This document shows positions 23,666 to 35,033 of a DNA stretch of 64,000 bases, piece after piece. The stretch covers positions 7,111,594-7,175,593 of the forward strand of contig JAQFVV010012416.1 of NCBI GenBank assembly GCA_028023455.1, written 5' to 3'. The DNA comes from Epiperipatus broadwayi (lineage: Eukaryota > Onychophora > Udeonychophora > Euonychophora > Peripatidae). Within the stretch, counting starts at the first letter, position 1. The number at the start of each line of letters is the position of its first letter. The notes under the pieces are model-generated. The model did no database searches. It saw only the letters and a program-made list of their open reading frames with translations, and was not told where the DNA came from. Position numbers and translations under genes: made by a program.

Positions 23666-24255
23666 TCAGTGCAGACTTATCTCCACTAAGATGGCCTGGA
23701 AGAGGTCTTCTCCCTTGTGCAGATGTTGCCACATGAACTTGGCCAGGAAGTTGTCCAGGTATTGGCCTGAGTGTGCCATGCTGCTTCTTTTTGTGCCATT
23801 TCAGTAAGCCCCAAAGTCACTCAATGTTCTAGGTGTGGGCGACATCCACCTCCACAACCAAACCTGGCCCATCGATTTGACGGCAGAGCTGAGACATGAG
23901 GCTTTCGCGGCACAGCTCGCGCAGATTGGTGATCCAGTTCACCAGGGTGCCTCTCAACATCTCCAAATCAGTGTGGCCCTGTTCTGCGGTCAGCTCGTCC
24001 TGGCTCCAGTAGTAGAAAAGCCGTGATTCTGGAGCTGTCCAACCAGATCTTCTTTCGAATAGAACATGTTCATCAACAGGAACCTGACTGGCATTTCAGG
24101 GGGTAGCTTTTGGAATGGTGCAATGTCATCGGTTAACCACACATACACTTTTTCACAGTTGGCAGTATTCTGTTCTCCTGAAAAAAGGTCACCACGGCTG
24201 CTTTTGTAGCCGGCAATTGCTACAATCCGAAATGCTCACTTTTGGCGTCAGCCAT
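23666..24255 (-). pseudogene. Merlin / ISXO2-like transposase pseudogene with internal deletion
   Basis: The sequence is notably richer in G+C than its surroundings. The minus strand starts MADAKSEHFGL at 24255. It then shows TFFQENRILPTVKKCMCG (zinc-ribbon-like), SIRKKIWLDSSRI and, after a frameshift, YYWSQDELTAEQGHTDLEML. A region ends in IDGPGLVVEVD, matching the GGPG.VVEVDES block that carries the first catalytic Asp in ISXO2/IS1595-type transposases. It then jumps directly to AHT.NIE.LWGLLKWHKKK (two stops at the dots), which in relatives lies over 100 residues downstream. After another shift, it ends YLDNFLAKFMWQHL and a TGA at 23666-23668. The central catalytic region is deleted. Confidence 0.78.
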
Positions 24256-25140
24256 TTTATTTGTCTCGCAAGTGTTCTCGCAAAAAACATGACTTTTTGC
24301 ATGAGGTCAGTGAAATTATGCTTTGCCATACTTGTTCCCAGCTTCCAAGCTGTGTACGGAAGCATGGCGACAGGATTAAATTATTAGTAGATAATACTAC
24401 GTCAGGTAAGTTATAAGCTTATTAGTTTGAAATGCATATTTCAATAGTTGTGGGAAGTTGAAGTCCAGAAGCCCTCAGATGATATGGTATCTTGGTGTGA
24501 ATTGTGAGCATTTGCATAAAGAGTGCAACATAAAGCCGGCTGTAAGTTCGGTGAGCGGCTATGTAAACAGCATATTTCTGTGCATTAAATGCATAGAAAC
24601 AATGCCATCAAGCGGCCCGTAACAGGCTAATAGAACTGTATGAATTATTCTTTCAAACATTTATGGTCATCAACAGTGATAATTGATTGTAATAAGCATA
24701 GACAAACATAAAACTTTAATAATACACACACACACATATATATATAGCATATAGTTCTTCGAGATCCTGTAAAAACGTAATTCTTTGGTGTAGCATTTGC
24801 AAATGATAAATGTCATTTTCATCCGGAGAAATAAGATAAAAAAGTAGGTTAGAGTAAGAATTGGTACACTTTTAATTAAAAGATGCTAATGTGGTTGAAC
24901 AAAGATATGATTTCTATGTCATTCACAATAATCAAGTCATCTACTAATCAAAGTGACTGATAATACTAAACCAACAAAAAAAATATGAAGAAAGAATAAA
25001 GATCACTAATTTAGTTTTTCAGTAATTATCAGTGAATTAAGATAATTTTCAATCAGTCTTAAGTCAGTACAAATCCAAATACATAATTATTAAATATAAT
25101 TAGATAATCATCCTTTAAAATAGCTAGAAAAGCAACAGTA

Positions 25141-25666
25141 TAGGAGGTGTGACAATTTAATTCCCAGAATAGCCATGAAGTATCACCTGTGACCTAATAG
25201 TATTGAACTTTCATGCTTGAACATGTTTGAACTAACACATCTAAATTTTAAGTTGATAGAACTTCTTGTTAGTTAGCTACTGAGAAAATAATATCTGTGT
25301 GTATGCTTTGGTGTAAAAATGGATTATAGTGTGCTTGTTGTGAGACTTTTGGGCCAAAACATTAATTACACAACTAGGCCATCTTTCCTATTTATCTGAC
25401 TTAGCTCCCTGTGATTTTTAGTTATTTTCAGAATTAAAAACTGTACTGAAAGGATGAAGATTTTCTACTACAGATGATATCCAAAGAAACATGAAACAGC
25501 TGCTCAACAGTATTCCTGAAAATGAGTTCCAGGTGTGCTTCCAGAAATGGAGATTGCCATCTTAATCAGTATATAGATGCATAAGGGGAGTGATTACTTT
25601 GAAGGCAACAATAGCCACTGGTGTACACTTCCATGTATATTCTGGGAATTAAAGTGTCACACCTTA
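25141..25666 (+). mobile_element. Mariner deletion derivative with C-terminal transposase remnant
   Basis: The inverted ends are AGGTGTGAC.A.TTTAATTCCCAGAAT, with the right copy ATTCTGGGAATTAAAGTGTCACACCTT. Inside, the plus strand encodes PYLSDLAPCDF, then LFSELKTVLKG and FSTTDDIQRNMKQLLNSIPE, then a FQVCFQKW segment. This is the C-terminus of mariner-type transposases (PPYSPDLAPCDFFLF ... FQ.CF..W). The HTH and first two Asp regions are missing, so it could move only with help from another element. Confidence 0.75.
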
Positions 25667-26049
25667 TATACACTGGATTTCAATTTAATTTCTATATATA
25701 TATATATGAAAGATAAATATTTTAAAGACTATTATTAAGATATGTAAAAGGTTATGATCTGTGTCAAAAGCTGAGTCCTAGTTGAACATGAAATGTATTT
25801 TGTGGGAAATTTGCTTTTTTTCAGATGTCCTAATTCATATGACTAAAATATATATAATAAAATGAAAAGCTATAAGTGTGTATATATGTATATATGCAAT
25901 GTACTTTAGTATCCAACATATAAACAATTTGATGATATATATATACACTATATATTGGTATTTCCTTGGCCTTGATTTCAAAGTACCATATACATACATA
26001 AATAGGTACAAAATAGCATAAATAATTACCAATTTAAAAAAAAACAAAA

Positions 26050-26270
26050 AACCTCAGGCTTCATGGTGCAATAGTAGTTCATTTGATTGCCATATTCTAT
26101 GAATCTGATTTCAAATATGGCCCAGAAAACTTTTTTTAAAAATGCATGTTCTAAATGGACATAGAATTTTTCTATCAAATAGCCAATTCATAGCTAACAT
26201 CCAATATCAGTTGTAAATGAGTATCTAACTATTCTTAGCTGGAGGGTAAAACAAGGGTAAAAAATCAATA
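26050..26270 (+). repeat. SINE family B copy
   Basis: A tRNA-like head (GGTGCAATAGTAGTTCATTTG, then ATCTGATTTCAAAT as a weak B-box) is followed by the family tail GAGTATCTAACTATTCTTAGC and TGGAGGGTAAAACAAGG. Confidence 0.5.
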
Positions 26271-26519
26271 AAACTCTGCCATAAAAATTTGAAAATCTTA
26301 GCAAGTAATATTTTTTCCTTCAATGTTTCTGTATAAGAGATTGTTGGGTAGGACTTTGCTGTGTAGAAAGACCAGTTAAAAGTCACTTATTTTTATCAAA
26401 AATATATCAAGTATGTCCCCATGAAAATTCTCTCTCCAATTTTCCTGCAGTGGTATCTTTGACTCAATATGTGTTATGTAGTAACAGTTTATGTATTTAC
26501 CACAAAAATTTTAAAGAGC

Positions 26520-26760
26520 TAGCATATATGGATCATGGGTTATGACATAAAATGTGACAAGGTGTTTTGCACCTTCTTGGATCATCTCCACCACACTTCC
26601 TGCCATCACAAAATCTTGCAAACTACTATTTGAAAACTTTCATGCAACAGGTTTCACTACCATATACAGTTAGAATCGTTTTAACTGTCTGAGCAGCAGT
26701 ATTGCCTAATTTAAAGCAAAATTTAATATGAGCCAGTTATTCCAGCATTGGTTTAAGGTA
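26520..26760 (-). pseudogene. Mariner transposase N-terminal (HTH) relic
   Basis: The minus-strand frame has HIKFCFKLGNTAAQTVKTIL, then VYGSETCCMKVFK, two stops, FARFCDGRK and GGDDPRR. This matches the mariner N-terminal pattern IKFC.KLG.....T...L...YG.....S...VF.W..RF..GR....DDPR. It lies on the opposite strand from the C-terminal remnant at 25141-25666. The two look like pieces of related elements, but not of one insertion. Confidence 0.7.
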
Positions 26761-27399
26761 CAAAATACACAGTCACATTTCATGCTAAAATTCATGTTTC
26801 AGACATGATAGCATCTTAAAATTTTTTTGAGAGACAGCATTGCAGCCAGTTTGGAGAGAAAACCAGTCCCTTTTTATTGTGACCCTCTGTGTATCACAAC
26901 ATTAATGAGGCTGAGCAAAAAATACACATTTAATTTCCTCCAAATTACACTGCTATCCATTTATGTAAAAATCATTTATTTTACGGAATAAACGAATCTG
27001 AATAAATTACTAAGATAATTTACATGCCAGATTCTTAAAGAATCATTTTTAAATAAACCTAAAATAAAGCTTATCTTTTGTTATATCAAAGCAATCTACA
27101 TACTTGATCAGCTGCAAAATCATTTGTGTGCTCATTAAAATCGTTAAGACAATCATTTAAATATTTTCCTCCTTGTTTGTTTGTTTTTTATTTTATTATG
27201 CAAAGATTCATTTTTTAAATCAATTAGAATCTCTATTAGGGTAAATATGTATTAATTCAGTTAAGTGAAAATAGTACAAGTCAATAATTGGGAAAGTTTG
27301 ACAAATCAGAATCAGAAAGAAGTTTGAAATTTTATTTATCTGAACAGAGACATTCTACATCGCATTCCAGACATAAAAACTTAGAAAGCACCCTACAGT

Positions 27400-27575
27400 T
27401 TAACCATTAACCTGTTTGATGTGCTATTACTAACAGTTGAATTTATTTGGAATATTTAAATAAAGTTAAATTTTTCTAAAGACATTCAATACTCATATTA
27501 GATGATGAAAATAGTACAATATAAAAATACAACTAAAACATCATCATCACAAACCTTCAGGAAAACACTAATAGA
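27400..27575 (+). repeat. SINE/Penelope-shared tail, isolated copy
   Basis: GTGCTATTACTAACAGTTGAA, then ATTTAAATAAAGTT, GACATTCAATACTCATATTAG, ATGATGAAAATAGTACAA and ATCATCATCACAAACCTTC. This is the tail of the SINE pairs without the tRNA-like head. The head-proximal part resembles the minus-strand unit at 53480-53770. Confidence 0.68.
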
Positions 27576-28141
27576 AGTACCATTATATTACTATTGTTTC
27601 TGACATCATATAGTCCTAAACTCTTAAAAGAGATAATAAAATTATCAACAATTTCATAAGCCTATCAGAAAAATGCTGAATGTATCCAATTTTAAAAGAA
27701 ATCTAATTATTAGCATCCAATTACCTCGAGCACTGGTATCCAAAACTGTTGATCTTTTAAGATTTCGATAGCATCTCATAAATGAGTGCATTCATTAAAA
27801 TAAATAAAAATATATAAAAAAATCAAAAGTGTCTGGAAATCAATGCTTATTGGGAGAAAAAATGGCTACAAAGCAATATCCCCCCCCCTCCAAACATAAA
27901 AGCACAACAAAATAAATTACTGTTAGACATTGACTTCAATATCAATGGCAATAAAGTGCCATCTTGTAATTAAACAGCCATACAAAAAAAAAAAAACTGG
28001 TTCACAAAAGAAATTCTGTGAAATGAAAGAAGTAATATCATGAGGATAAAAAGTGAACAATGGATAATTAATTGAAAGCACATCATATGGTCAAATAAAT
28101 CATATTTTTTCCAACTACTAAAGAATTTATGCCCGAAAAAT

Positions 28142-28168
28142 CCCCCCCCCCCCAAAAAAAAAAAAAAA
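28142..28168. repeat. C12/A15 junction tract
   Basis: Twelve C followed by fifteen A on the plus strand, read as T15 G12 on the transcribed strand. Confidence 0.9.
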
Positions 28169-28594
28169 TTAGCTAGATTACCTTTCTCTCAGCTGTGAAA
28201 TATGTTATTGGAACAATCATGATTTTAGCAATTATAACAAAGCTCTTGCAGTATAAATATTCTTTCCAAACTTCACAGTCATTTTCCTCAATTATATTCA
28301 TACAACCTAAATAGTCATAAAATAGTTTGAGAAGCATATTAAAGATAGTTCATATCTCTATGGTTTACTGATCAGCTGAGAGAGCTTATGTGGGCATTTC
28401 TGAATGACAAGAAATTGTCAATCTCCATTTATAATCTTTCAAAAAACTTGAGGCTTTTTGTTCATGAGAATAGCTTAATATTCTTCTAGACACTGTTGGG
28501 ATATTATTTAATTCCATTTCCCAGGAAATGCAAGTAGTTCTTGATATAAAAGACAGCTCTTCACCATAATATTCAAAGCATTACATTTTTTAAA

Positions 28595-28960
28595 ATTACT
28601 GTCACCAATTAGATGTGATATGTTGGACTATTTCCATCATCTATGAGTGAATGTTGAATGTATAGAAAATTTTAAACTTTCCAAATACAAACAACTTGTT
28701 AATAATAACACACAAATAGATTATACAACGTTAAGAGTAGTATTATTCTCCACTCTTCTTCAGGTGTTGCTGGCCTATATGCACAGTGACAATGTTCATT
28801 TAGAAGTTGAACTTGCACCTTTAGATTCTTGAAATATCAAATTTAAGGCAAATGCTCTAACCAACTGAGGTATTCTGTCAAAGGCAATATATATTAGAAA
28901 TTTGATATATTTTATATATGAGAGTTTGTTCAAATCCTCCTGAGTTCTTCAATTTTTTTT
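28595..28960 (-). repeat. tRNA-derived SINE-like unit, left arm of palindromic pair 2
   Basis: On the minus strand: leader AACTCAGGAGGATTTGAAC, head CCTCAGTTGGTTAGAGCATTTG, B-box-like GGTGCAAGTTCAAC, body CACCTGAAGAAGAGTGGAG, TATTTGTGTGTTATTA, and tail AGATGATGGAAATAGTCCAAC with ATATCACATCTAATTGG. It has the same order as the unit at 4418-4829, so this is a second insertion of that family. Confidence 0.8.
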
Positions 28961-29044
28961 TTACATGCGCAAGGCTAATTAGTTTTTTTTATTATTGTTT
29001 AATATTTTTTCTAAGAGGAAGATTAATTAGATTAATTGATTAGA

Positions 29045-29235
29045 TTAAAGGTGCGAGTTGAAACGTTGTGTAATTACTAGCCTGTGTTGTCTATTTGTGT
29101 GTTATTACTAACGAGGTTGTTGTATTTGGAAAGTTTAAAATTTTCTATACATTCAACATTCACTCACAGATGATGGAAATAGTCCAACTATCACATCTAG
29201 CATCACAAAGCTTCAGACAAATACTGTCATCAATA
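29045..29235 (+). repeat. SINE-like unit, truncated right arm of palindromic pair 2
   Basis: The head is deleted: GGTGCGAGTT joins directly to GAAACGTTGTGTAATTACTA. The body and tail are complete (GATGATGGAAATAGTCCAAC, ATCACAAAGCTTCAGACAAA). The 28960-29045 spacer contains GCAAGGCTAATTAGTTT and TTTAATATTTT, as in the pair 1 spacer. Confidence 0.78.
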
Positions 29236-29569
29236 TTTCAGTATCGGATATTGTAGTTTTTTGACAATAATTTTTGAGGACTATTTTTTTAATTAAAAAA
29301 AAAAAAACATTCAAATTTATTAATTAAACATTTCATTAATAAATAATTTAATAATATGTGTATATATAACACATACTAATTATTTTAATGAGCAAATAAA
29401 TAATTTTAGAGCTTATTAAATATGTAATGTGGAGAATAAAAACCTACACTTATGAATCAGATATTGTTTTCATAACGTATTTGGATTTGTTTATTACATA
29501 AAATAGGTTTATATAACATACAATCAGAAAAAAGACAAAAGTAAAAAAGAATAAAATTATTATACTTAC

Positions 29570-29632
29570 GGTAAATAACATCTGACGTCCATTTTGTTCC
29601 ACCATTGATACTGGTACATAATGCTGAGTCCC
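29570..29632 (-). CDS. HIPK: HIPK exon D (63-nt small exon)
   Basis: A 63-nt exon, 21 codons, phase 0 on both sides, too short to show as a long open frame. The acceptor is TTTATTTAGCAG and the donor ACC|GTAAGTATA, close to consensus. It reads GTQHYVPVSMVEQNGRQMLF and ends in T. HIPK1 has a related stretch (a QYAVP segment followed by a GRPAL-like stretch) between its SPSKH and WQQL blocks. Because both ends are phase 0, skipping this exon would keep the frame, so it could be a cassette exon (inference). A SINE palindrome lies about 340 bp downstream in the direction of transcription. Confidence 0.74.
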
Positions 29633-29824
29633 CTGCTAAATAAAAATTTTAAAAATTTACAATTAAATTGCAGAACCAACAGAAGAAATGGAAACATGAT
29701 AAATGCTTTGATTAGACTAATTTTGTTTTAAAAGTTTGATTCAAAATATGTTAAATATATAAATTTCTACATTTCTTTTAATTACACATATTTTTAAATA
29801 AAACTTTGTTTTTACTTTTATATT

Positions 29825-30020
29825 CCTATAGTGATCTAAAGGTAGAGCATTTGTCTATCTATAACCTAGGATTCAAATTTTTGCAAAGTAAAACTTTTTT
29901 CAAGAAGTTTATGATTTTTGTCTTAGATAACTGATCTATAGCCAATCCAGATAAACATTTAACATTGGTCAGTAAACAAGTATTTAGAAATTCTTAGCTA
30001 GATAATAAAATGAGGATAAG
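29825..30020 (+). repeat. SINE family B copy
   Basis: Head AGTGATCTAAAGGTAGAGCA and weak B-box GGATTCAAATTTTTG about 30 bases later, then a tail with CAGTAAACAAGTATTTAG and TTCTTAGCTAGATAATAAAA. It is degenerate. Confidence 0.5.
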
Positions 30021-30364
30021 AAATTACACAAACTCCCACACTTAATGATTAGCAAGCCTGGTGGGTACAATCGGTCCATTTCAATTCTGCTATGAAGATC
30101 TGTGAATGGCTATTTATTGGAAGGCTGTTTTACTTTAATATAAATCCACACATATATGTAAATGAATAAACTTAATATAGTCCTAAACCTGGGTTTGAAT
30201 AGCAATTAGTTAATGGCTTAAACATTTTTTTATATTACAATCTTTTGTTGTTTTTTTTTTGCAAATAAGGCATATAAATAATGCAGCTAATTACCAAAAA
30301 TTAATCATTAAGTGTATAACCATTCTTAAAAAATATACAAAGGATTGAGAAATATTCAAACTAT

Positions 30365-30640
30365 TCATCATCATCATCATTTTCAATCATCATCAATACA
30401 TTGCATGATGAAAGTTTCTCCAAGTCAATTCAGTTTCTTTGACCTCTAGCTTCTCTTCTCACCATATCGATCCATTTCACATGTGATTGCTTTCTAGATC
30501 TTTTACAATCTCTTAGGATCCAGTTTAAAATATCAACTGTCCATCTATTATAATTTGTTCTAACAATATATCCAGGCCAACTCCAATTTAGTTACTTAAT
30601 TCCTTCAATAATGTCATTAATACCTGTTTGTTCTCCCACT
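30365..30640 (-). pseudogene. RTE-like LINE 3' end with trinucleotide tail
   Basis: The minus strand reads SWPGYIVRTNYNRWTVDILN, then W.LRDCKRSRKQSHVKWIDM and VRREARGQRN, ending LEKLSSC...MIENDDDDD. The W.GH.VR..DNRWT ... W.PRDCKRSRGRP..RW.DD order belongs to the C-terminus of RTE-like LINE proteins. The terminal Asp codons run into an (ATG)n tail, seen on the plus strand as CATCATCATCATCAT. A related terminus lies at 41330-41465. Confidence 0.68.
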
Positions 30641-32104
30641 CATGTATGTCACTTTCAATCTCTTCTTGTGACTACTAACATACATCCTCAAAGTATACCA
30701 CCCATTAATTAGCAAACTATTATTACAGTTCCTCTATGAGAGATTATTTGAGAGACGTTTGCCTCCGCAATAAAATATTTAAAACTTTTTATTTTTTTAA
30801 CTTATGGAATGAATGATCTCTTGCCCATAGTATTGTCTACCTTGCCTTTGATCTTGAATTCAAAATCAGAAGAGATAAACAATTTTTATCAGTTTACTAA
30901 CAGTTAGAATTTTTCTTTCATATACAGGACTACAGCCAACCAGATATACAATTATTGACCAATAAGTGAGCATATATATAGCTCATTTAAGCTAGATCTT
31001 AAAACATAATGAAATCTTTATCATCGATTAGTTGGATAGTCAACTTATTAATACTTGCTTCAGATGACAAAGAACATTGGAGAGATCTTAGCTTTTTATC
31101 TACATATGTGGGAAATGAAGCGTCTAGAATTTTAAATTACTGCTGAATCTTTTTCAGTATAATCCATGTGTACTTTCAGGTTGTGTAATAATATTAACCA
31201 TATAAAATTATATTGATTTAGTATGAAAACTGTTTTTTCGATGATTTGGACAGTAGTAGCAATTTAAGCATATTCCTTCCAATAAAAGTTCTTTTTAATA
31301 TTTATAACACATACCTATAAAAAAAAATAACAACAAATATCATTGACAATACTAAAAAAGTATTATCAATTAATTGATATTAATACTTAATAGGTTAAAC
31401 TATAGGCTATTTATTCATTAACATCTTTTAATTTAATAAATGACAATCAAAGCCCCTAAAACCCAGAAGCCCATATGCATTATATTGGCTTGCTTCATGA
31501 TAGCAAGTGTAAAACTATTTAATATCATTAGACAACTACCTATTAATATATATAAATTACATCACTAGAGTCCTCAAGCTTAAGTAAGCCCCAAAAAATA
31601 ACAGCAAATTGTTGTCAAGGCAACAATATAACAAACAAATTGTTATTCTTTTGATTTTTTTAATGACTGTGGTTATGTAATTTATATGTAATAATCAGAA
31701 AGCTGATTGCACTAATAATTTATTATACACACACACACACACAAGTATAGCTCTCAGAGTAATAAATGATTAATTATAGTTCACAATGATCATTTTTCAC
31801 AATTAATAAGAAATAATTCCATAAAGACATTATTACAAATTCATCAATAGTTAACTTTTTTGAGTTACAGTCAATAGTTTTTTATTCTAAATTACTGTAA
31901 GACTTCTATTTTTATTACCATTTGGTTTTTAATAATAACTAAAATCTTAATAATTATATGACACAATATAATATTAAGTGTGTTTTATTTGTTGGTATTT
32001 TAAGATGAGAATGATCAACAATGAAATGGACAGTCATCATCTTAGTTGTGAATATACTCTTGGGCAGGGTAAAAAAACCAAACAGATGATACGCCATTCT
32101 AGAG

Positions 32105-32595
32105 CAGGAGTCGTCAAACTATGGCTCGTGAGTTGCTTGCAACTCTTTGACCCCAATTTCTTGGCTCTTTTTATCATGATACACATAAACACATTTTTTA
32201 TTTTCTCTTGTAATTTGTAAATATATACTGTGATGACTCTAAGAAAGGTAAAATGTGCACTACAACATTGTTTCTTGAATTCAGCCTTATTATAGAACCG
32301 TAATTATTGTATATAATGAATATTTAAATATTATAAATGTATGAATAAATCAAACTATCAAAGTAAATTCTTGTTTTTATTTGTTTATTTTTAAAAGAAT
32401 TTTTTATTTTCATTAGGATGTATACAGATTCTACTCTGTTCTATCACTAAAATAAATGTTCAAATCTATTCACAGCCATTCAGAAATTTGTAATTTTCAG
32501 GAACATATTTTTAATCCTTTTCCTTGTGCTGTTTAATAGCAGAAGGGATATTTAAACAAAATGGCTCTTCATGTTAAAAAATTTGCTAATTCCTG
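32105..32595. mobile_element. hAT-type MITE with 8-bp target-site duplication
   Basis: The left end CAGGAGTCGTCAAACTATGG runs on to GGCTCGTGAG. The right end AAAATGGCTCTTCATG continues to AATTCCTG, which read in reverse is CAGGAATT...GAGCCATTTT. Both are characteristic hAT termini. The flanks TTCTAGAG (32097-32104) and TTTTAGGG (32596-32603) match at 6 of 8 positions, as expected for an aged 8-bp duplication. The 491-bp interior has no transposase. Confidence 0.8.
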
Positions 32596-33509
32596 TTTTA
32601 GGGAAATATAAATTGTATAACTGTTTAATAATCATATCAACTTGTTGGTATCGTATAATAATAATGATCATATACAAAAATAATAAACAGTTCAAATTGT
32701 AGTAACATAATTATTTTATTTGCTAAATCATATGATGAGATAAAGTGAATGGGAGGCAAGAAAAGCAAACTAAAAGATTCTGGATCAATTCACAAACTAA
32801 AAAAAATTAAAAATTTTCTGACTGCAAAACTGAATGAAACTTTTGATTCAGATTTCACTTGGGTTGTTAAATTCACACAATCTCTCAAATAATGCTTGCT
32901 TAAAATTCATTGTAATATATAGTTATATATCTGCGAATATTGCATTGAACAGAATTTCCAGTTTAGGGAGTTCCATTTTTCCAATTTTATACTTAATATT
33001 ATTAATAAGTTTACTTTGGCTCTAAAGCCAACTGACGGCACAAATTTGAGGCTACTTGTGGAATATACATAATATACCATTCACAGTTTGTTGTTCTTTT
33101 CTCCACATTATATTGAAATTAAATTTCAAAATTTAACTTTTTTGTAATACTGTACTTATAAATTGTAATCTTTAAAATATATATTTGCTTGCTGCTTAAA
33201 ATTTTTTAAAAAATTATTTACTGCAACAAAGAAATGTTTACACAATTGATCTGAGCAAACTCAAACTATTCTAGAAAATGCCTAAAATATCCATTCCATT
33301 CGAATACATATGGCTAAAATATATTGTTCTTTGAAAATAAGCTTCTCCCAACAACAGAGCAGAAGATAAATTTATCAAAAGACCAATTTTTCATTTAGTC
33401 ATCAATGAATAAGAACAAGTTTTAAAAATTTTGAAACATAAAATATGAGAAGTTAAAGTTTAGTACTTTAATAATCCCTTTCATTTTTTTAAAAATACTC
33501 ATGACAGAG

Positions 33510-33720
33510 TAATTAGGGCATCCACCAGCCATGACTAAGACTTGGAATTTGAATCCAGGCTGGGTGAACTAGTGACATGTTTTCAAATTGAAAATAGAAT
33601 TACATTTTTTTTTTCTTTCAGGATCAATGATCATAATAATTAGTAAATGATTAATTACAAATAGATAATCCATACAAAGAGCTATTTAAAGCTAGAGGAT
33701 AAAAGTTTTCTCAATAATCT
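33510..33720 (+). repeat. SINE family B copy
   Basis: Head AGAGTAATTAGGGCATCC with B-box-like GGAATTTGAATCC, a T-rich stretch ending TTTCAGG, and a tail TAGTAAATGATTAATTAC with GCTAGAGGATAAAAG. Confidence 0.5.
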
Positions 33721-34424
33721 GTTTTAGTCGGATCAATATGCTGATTTCAAGGGAAAAAAATATTGAATGTAATATGATTCAGCCGCCTTTACTGCAAGTA
33801 AAGAAGATATTCTACAGGTATTGAGCCTGGGTTGTAACTTTTATCTGTAATATTACTTAATTGCTATTAGATTAGTATCTAATGACTTTACATAGTTACA
33901 CATTTAAAGTATTTCATTAAAAATATTTGATATAACATAAATAGAATTCTGATTTAGAAAATGTGTATTTTTTTTAAACTCTGAATTAAATTATTGATTA
34001 TAAAAATAGATAATACTTAAATAAGTTTTCATCATTAATATTTAACATAATAGTGCAATTGGTTGTCTAGATCTCATCTGTCGCCAAAAATTTTGAAGTA
34101 TATTTTTGTAAATAATTATTTTTTCTTTAAAATTGTAGGCATACCTGTAGATAAGTATATGAATGTGTAATCGTAATTTATTCACACTTTTTCCATTTAG
34201 AAAGATAACATTTTATGACTTGAGAATCCTTGATTTCGTAAAAACACGACAAAATGTATTTTAAAAAAATTGTACATAACTTATTTTCAATCAAGACTCA
34301 ATATTTATTTATAAAAATGAGCAGTTTGTAATTCAGAGATACCATAATATATACATAGATAAACAGTTGTATCATATATCCATTAATGCTGCACGGAAGA
34401 AGAATCTCACAACATATGAGAGCA

Positions 34425-34600
34425 TCCAACTGATCGGTTCGTGATATGGAATTTGAATCCAAACCAAATAAATAACCCTTGGAAATTTTGGGATTAAGAC
34501 TTTTTTTTTTCAGGCCACCAGCCACAAACAACTGAACTAGCCATCTGTTATCAGTCAGTAAATGGGTATCTAATTAGTATTCAGTCAGATGTGTGCCAAA
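34425..34600 (+). repeat. SINE family B copy
   Basis: B-box-like GGAATTTGAATCCAAACC, a T run followed by CAGGCCACCAGCCAC, then CAGTCAGTAAATGGGTATC, TAATTAGTATTCAG. This is the best preserved tail of the family in the window. Confidence 0.55.
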
Positions 34601-35033
34601 GCAATGATTGTAATCCACTTATAATATTGTTTTCACAGACAGGGTAGATGGTAGTCCTATGAGTGGTGAACTCATGATTTAATTTTATATTTTTAATAGA
34701 CATATAAACATTTGAACAATTTTCTAGATTCAAAGCAAAAATATTAGATAATGTTTAAAAATTATAAAAATGTTAAATGCTGTTAAAATATTTTGATATT
34801 AATAGAAAGTTAATTTGTTATAAACCAGCCAATTTTTTTTCTATCACAACAAAAATAAAGGAAGAGAAGAAAAAGAATTAAATGTTAGCTTTAAAAAAAC
34901 ATTATTATTATTTTTTAATTAAAAAAAAAATATGAATCAAGCCAGGGAGAAAAAAAAAAACAAAAACTGAGCTCACACTAAGTCCAGGCTTGGATGATGA
35001 TGAAGATGATGATGATGGTGGGTAGAGCCATAC

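Larger units (their letters stand above)
20096..29569. other. HIPK intron D-E (9.47 kb)
   Basis: Contains a SINE tail (20262-20445), a degenerate minisatellite (21160-21400), a Tigger-like element (21522-22412), a LINE 3' end (22500-22870), a Merlin/ISXO2 pseudogene (23666-24255), two mariner relics (25141-25666 and 26520-26760), SINE fragments (26050-26270 and 27400-27575) and SINE palindrome 2 (28595-29235). A SINE-like head may also lie at 23170-23260. The rest is A+T-rich sequence in which I see nothing. Confidence 0.6.
29633..35033. other. HIPK intron C-D (5.4 kb)
   Basis: Holds SINE family B copies (29825-30020, 33510-33720, 34425-34600), an RTE-like LINE end (30365-30640), a short AC microsatellite near 31726-31743 and a hAT MITE (32105-32595). 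A GAT-type microsatellite abuts the exon C donor (34990-35018). The stretches 30700-32090 and 32600-33500 show no gene; a SINE family B tail-like segment may lie at 30900-31020. Confidence 0.6.

Noticed and set aside
23835-24387. Plus-strand open frames in the G+C-rich block
   Set aside because: They are shadows of the minus-strand Merlin/ISXO2-like pseudogene, whose motifs are clear.
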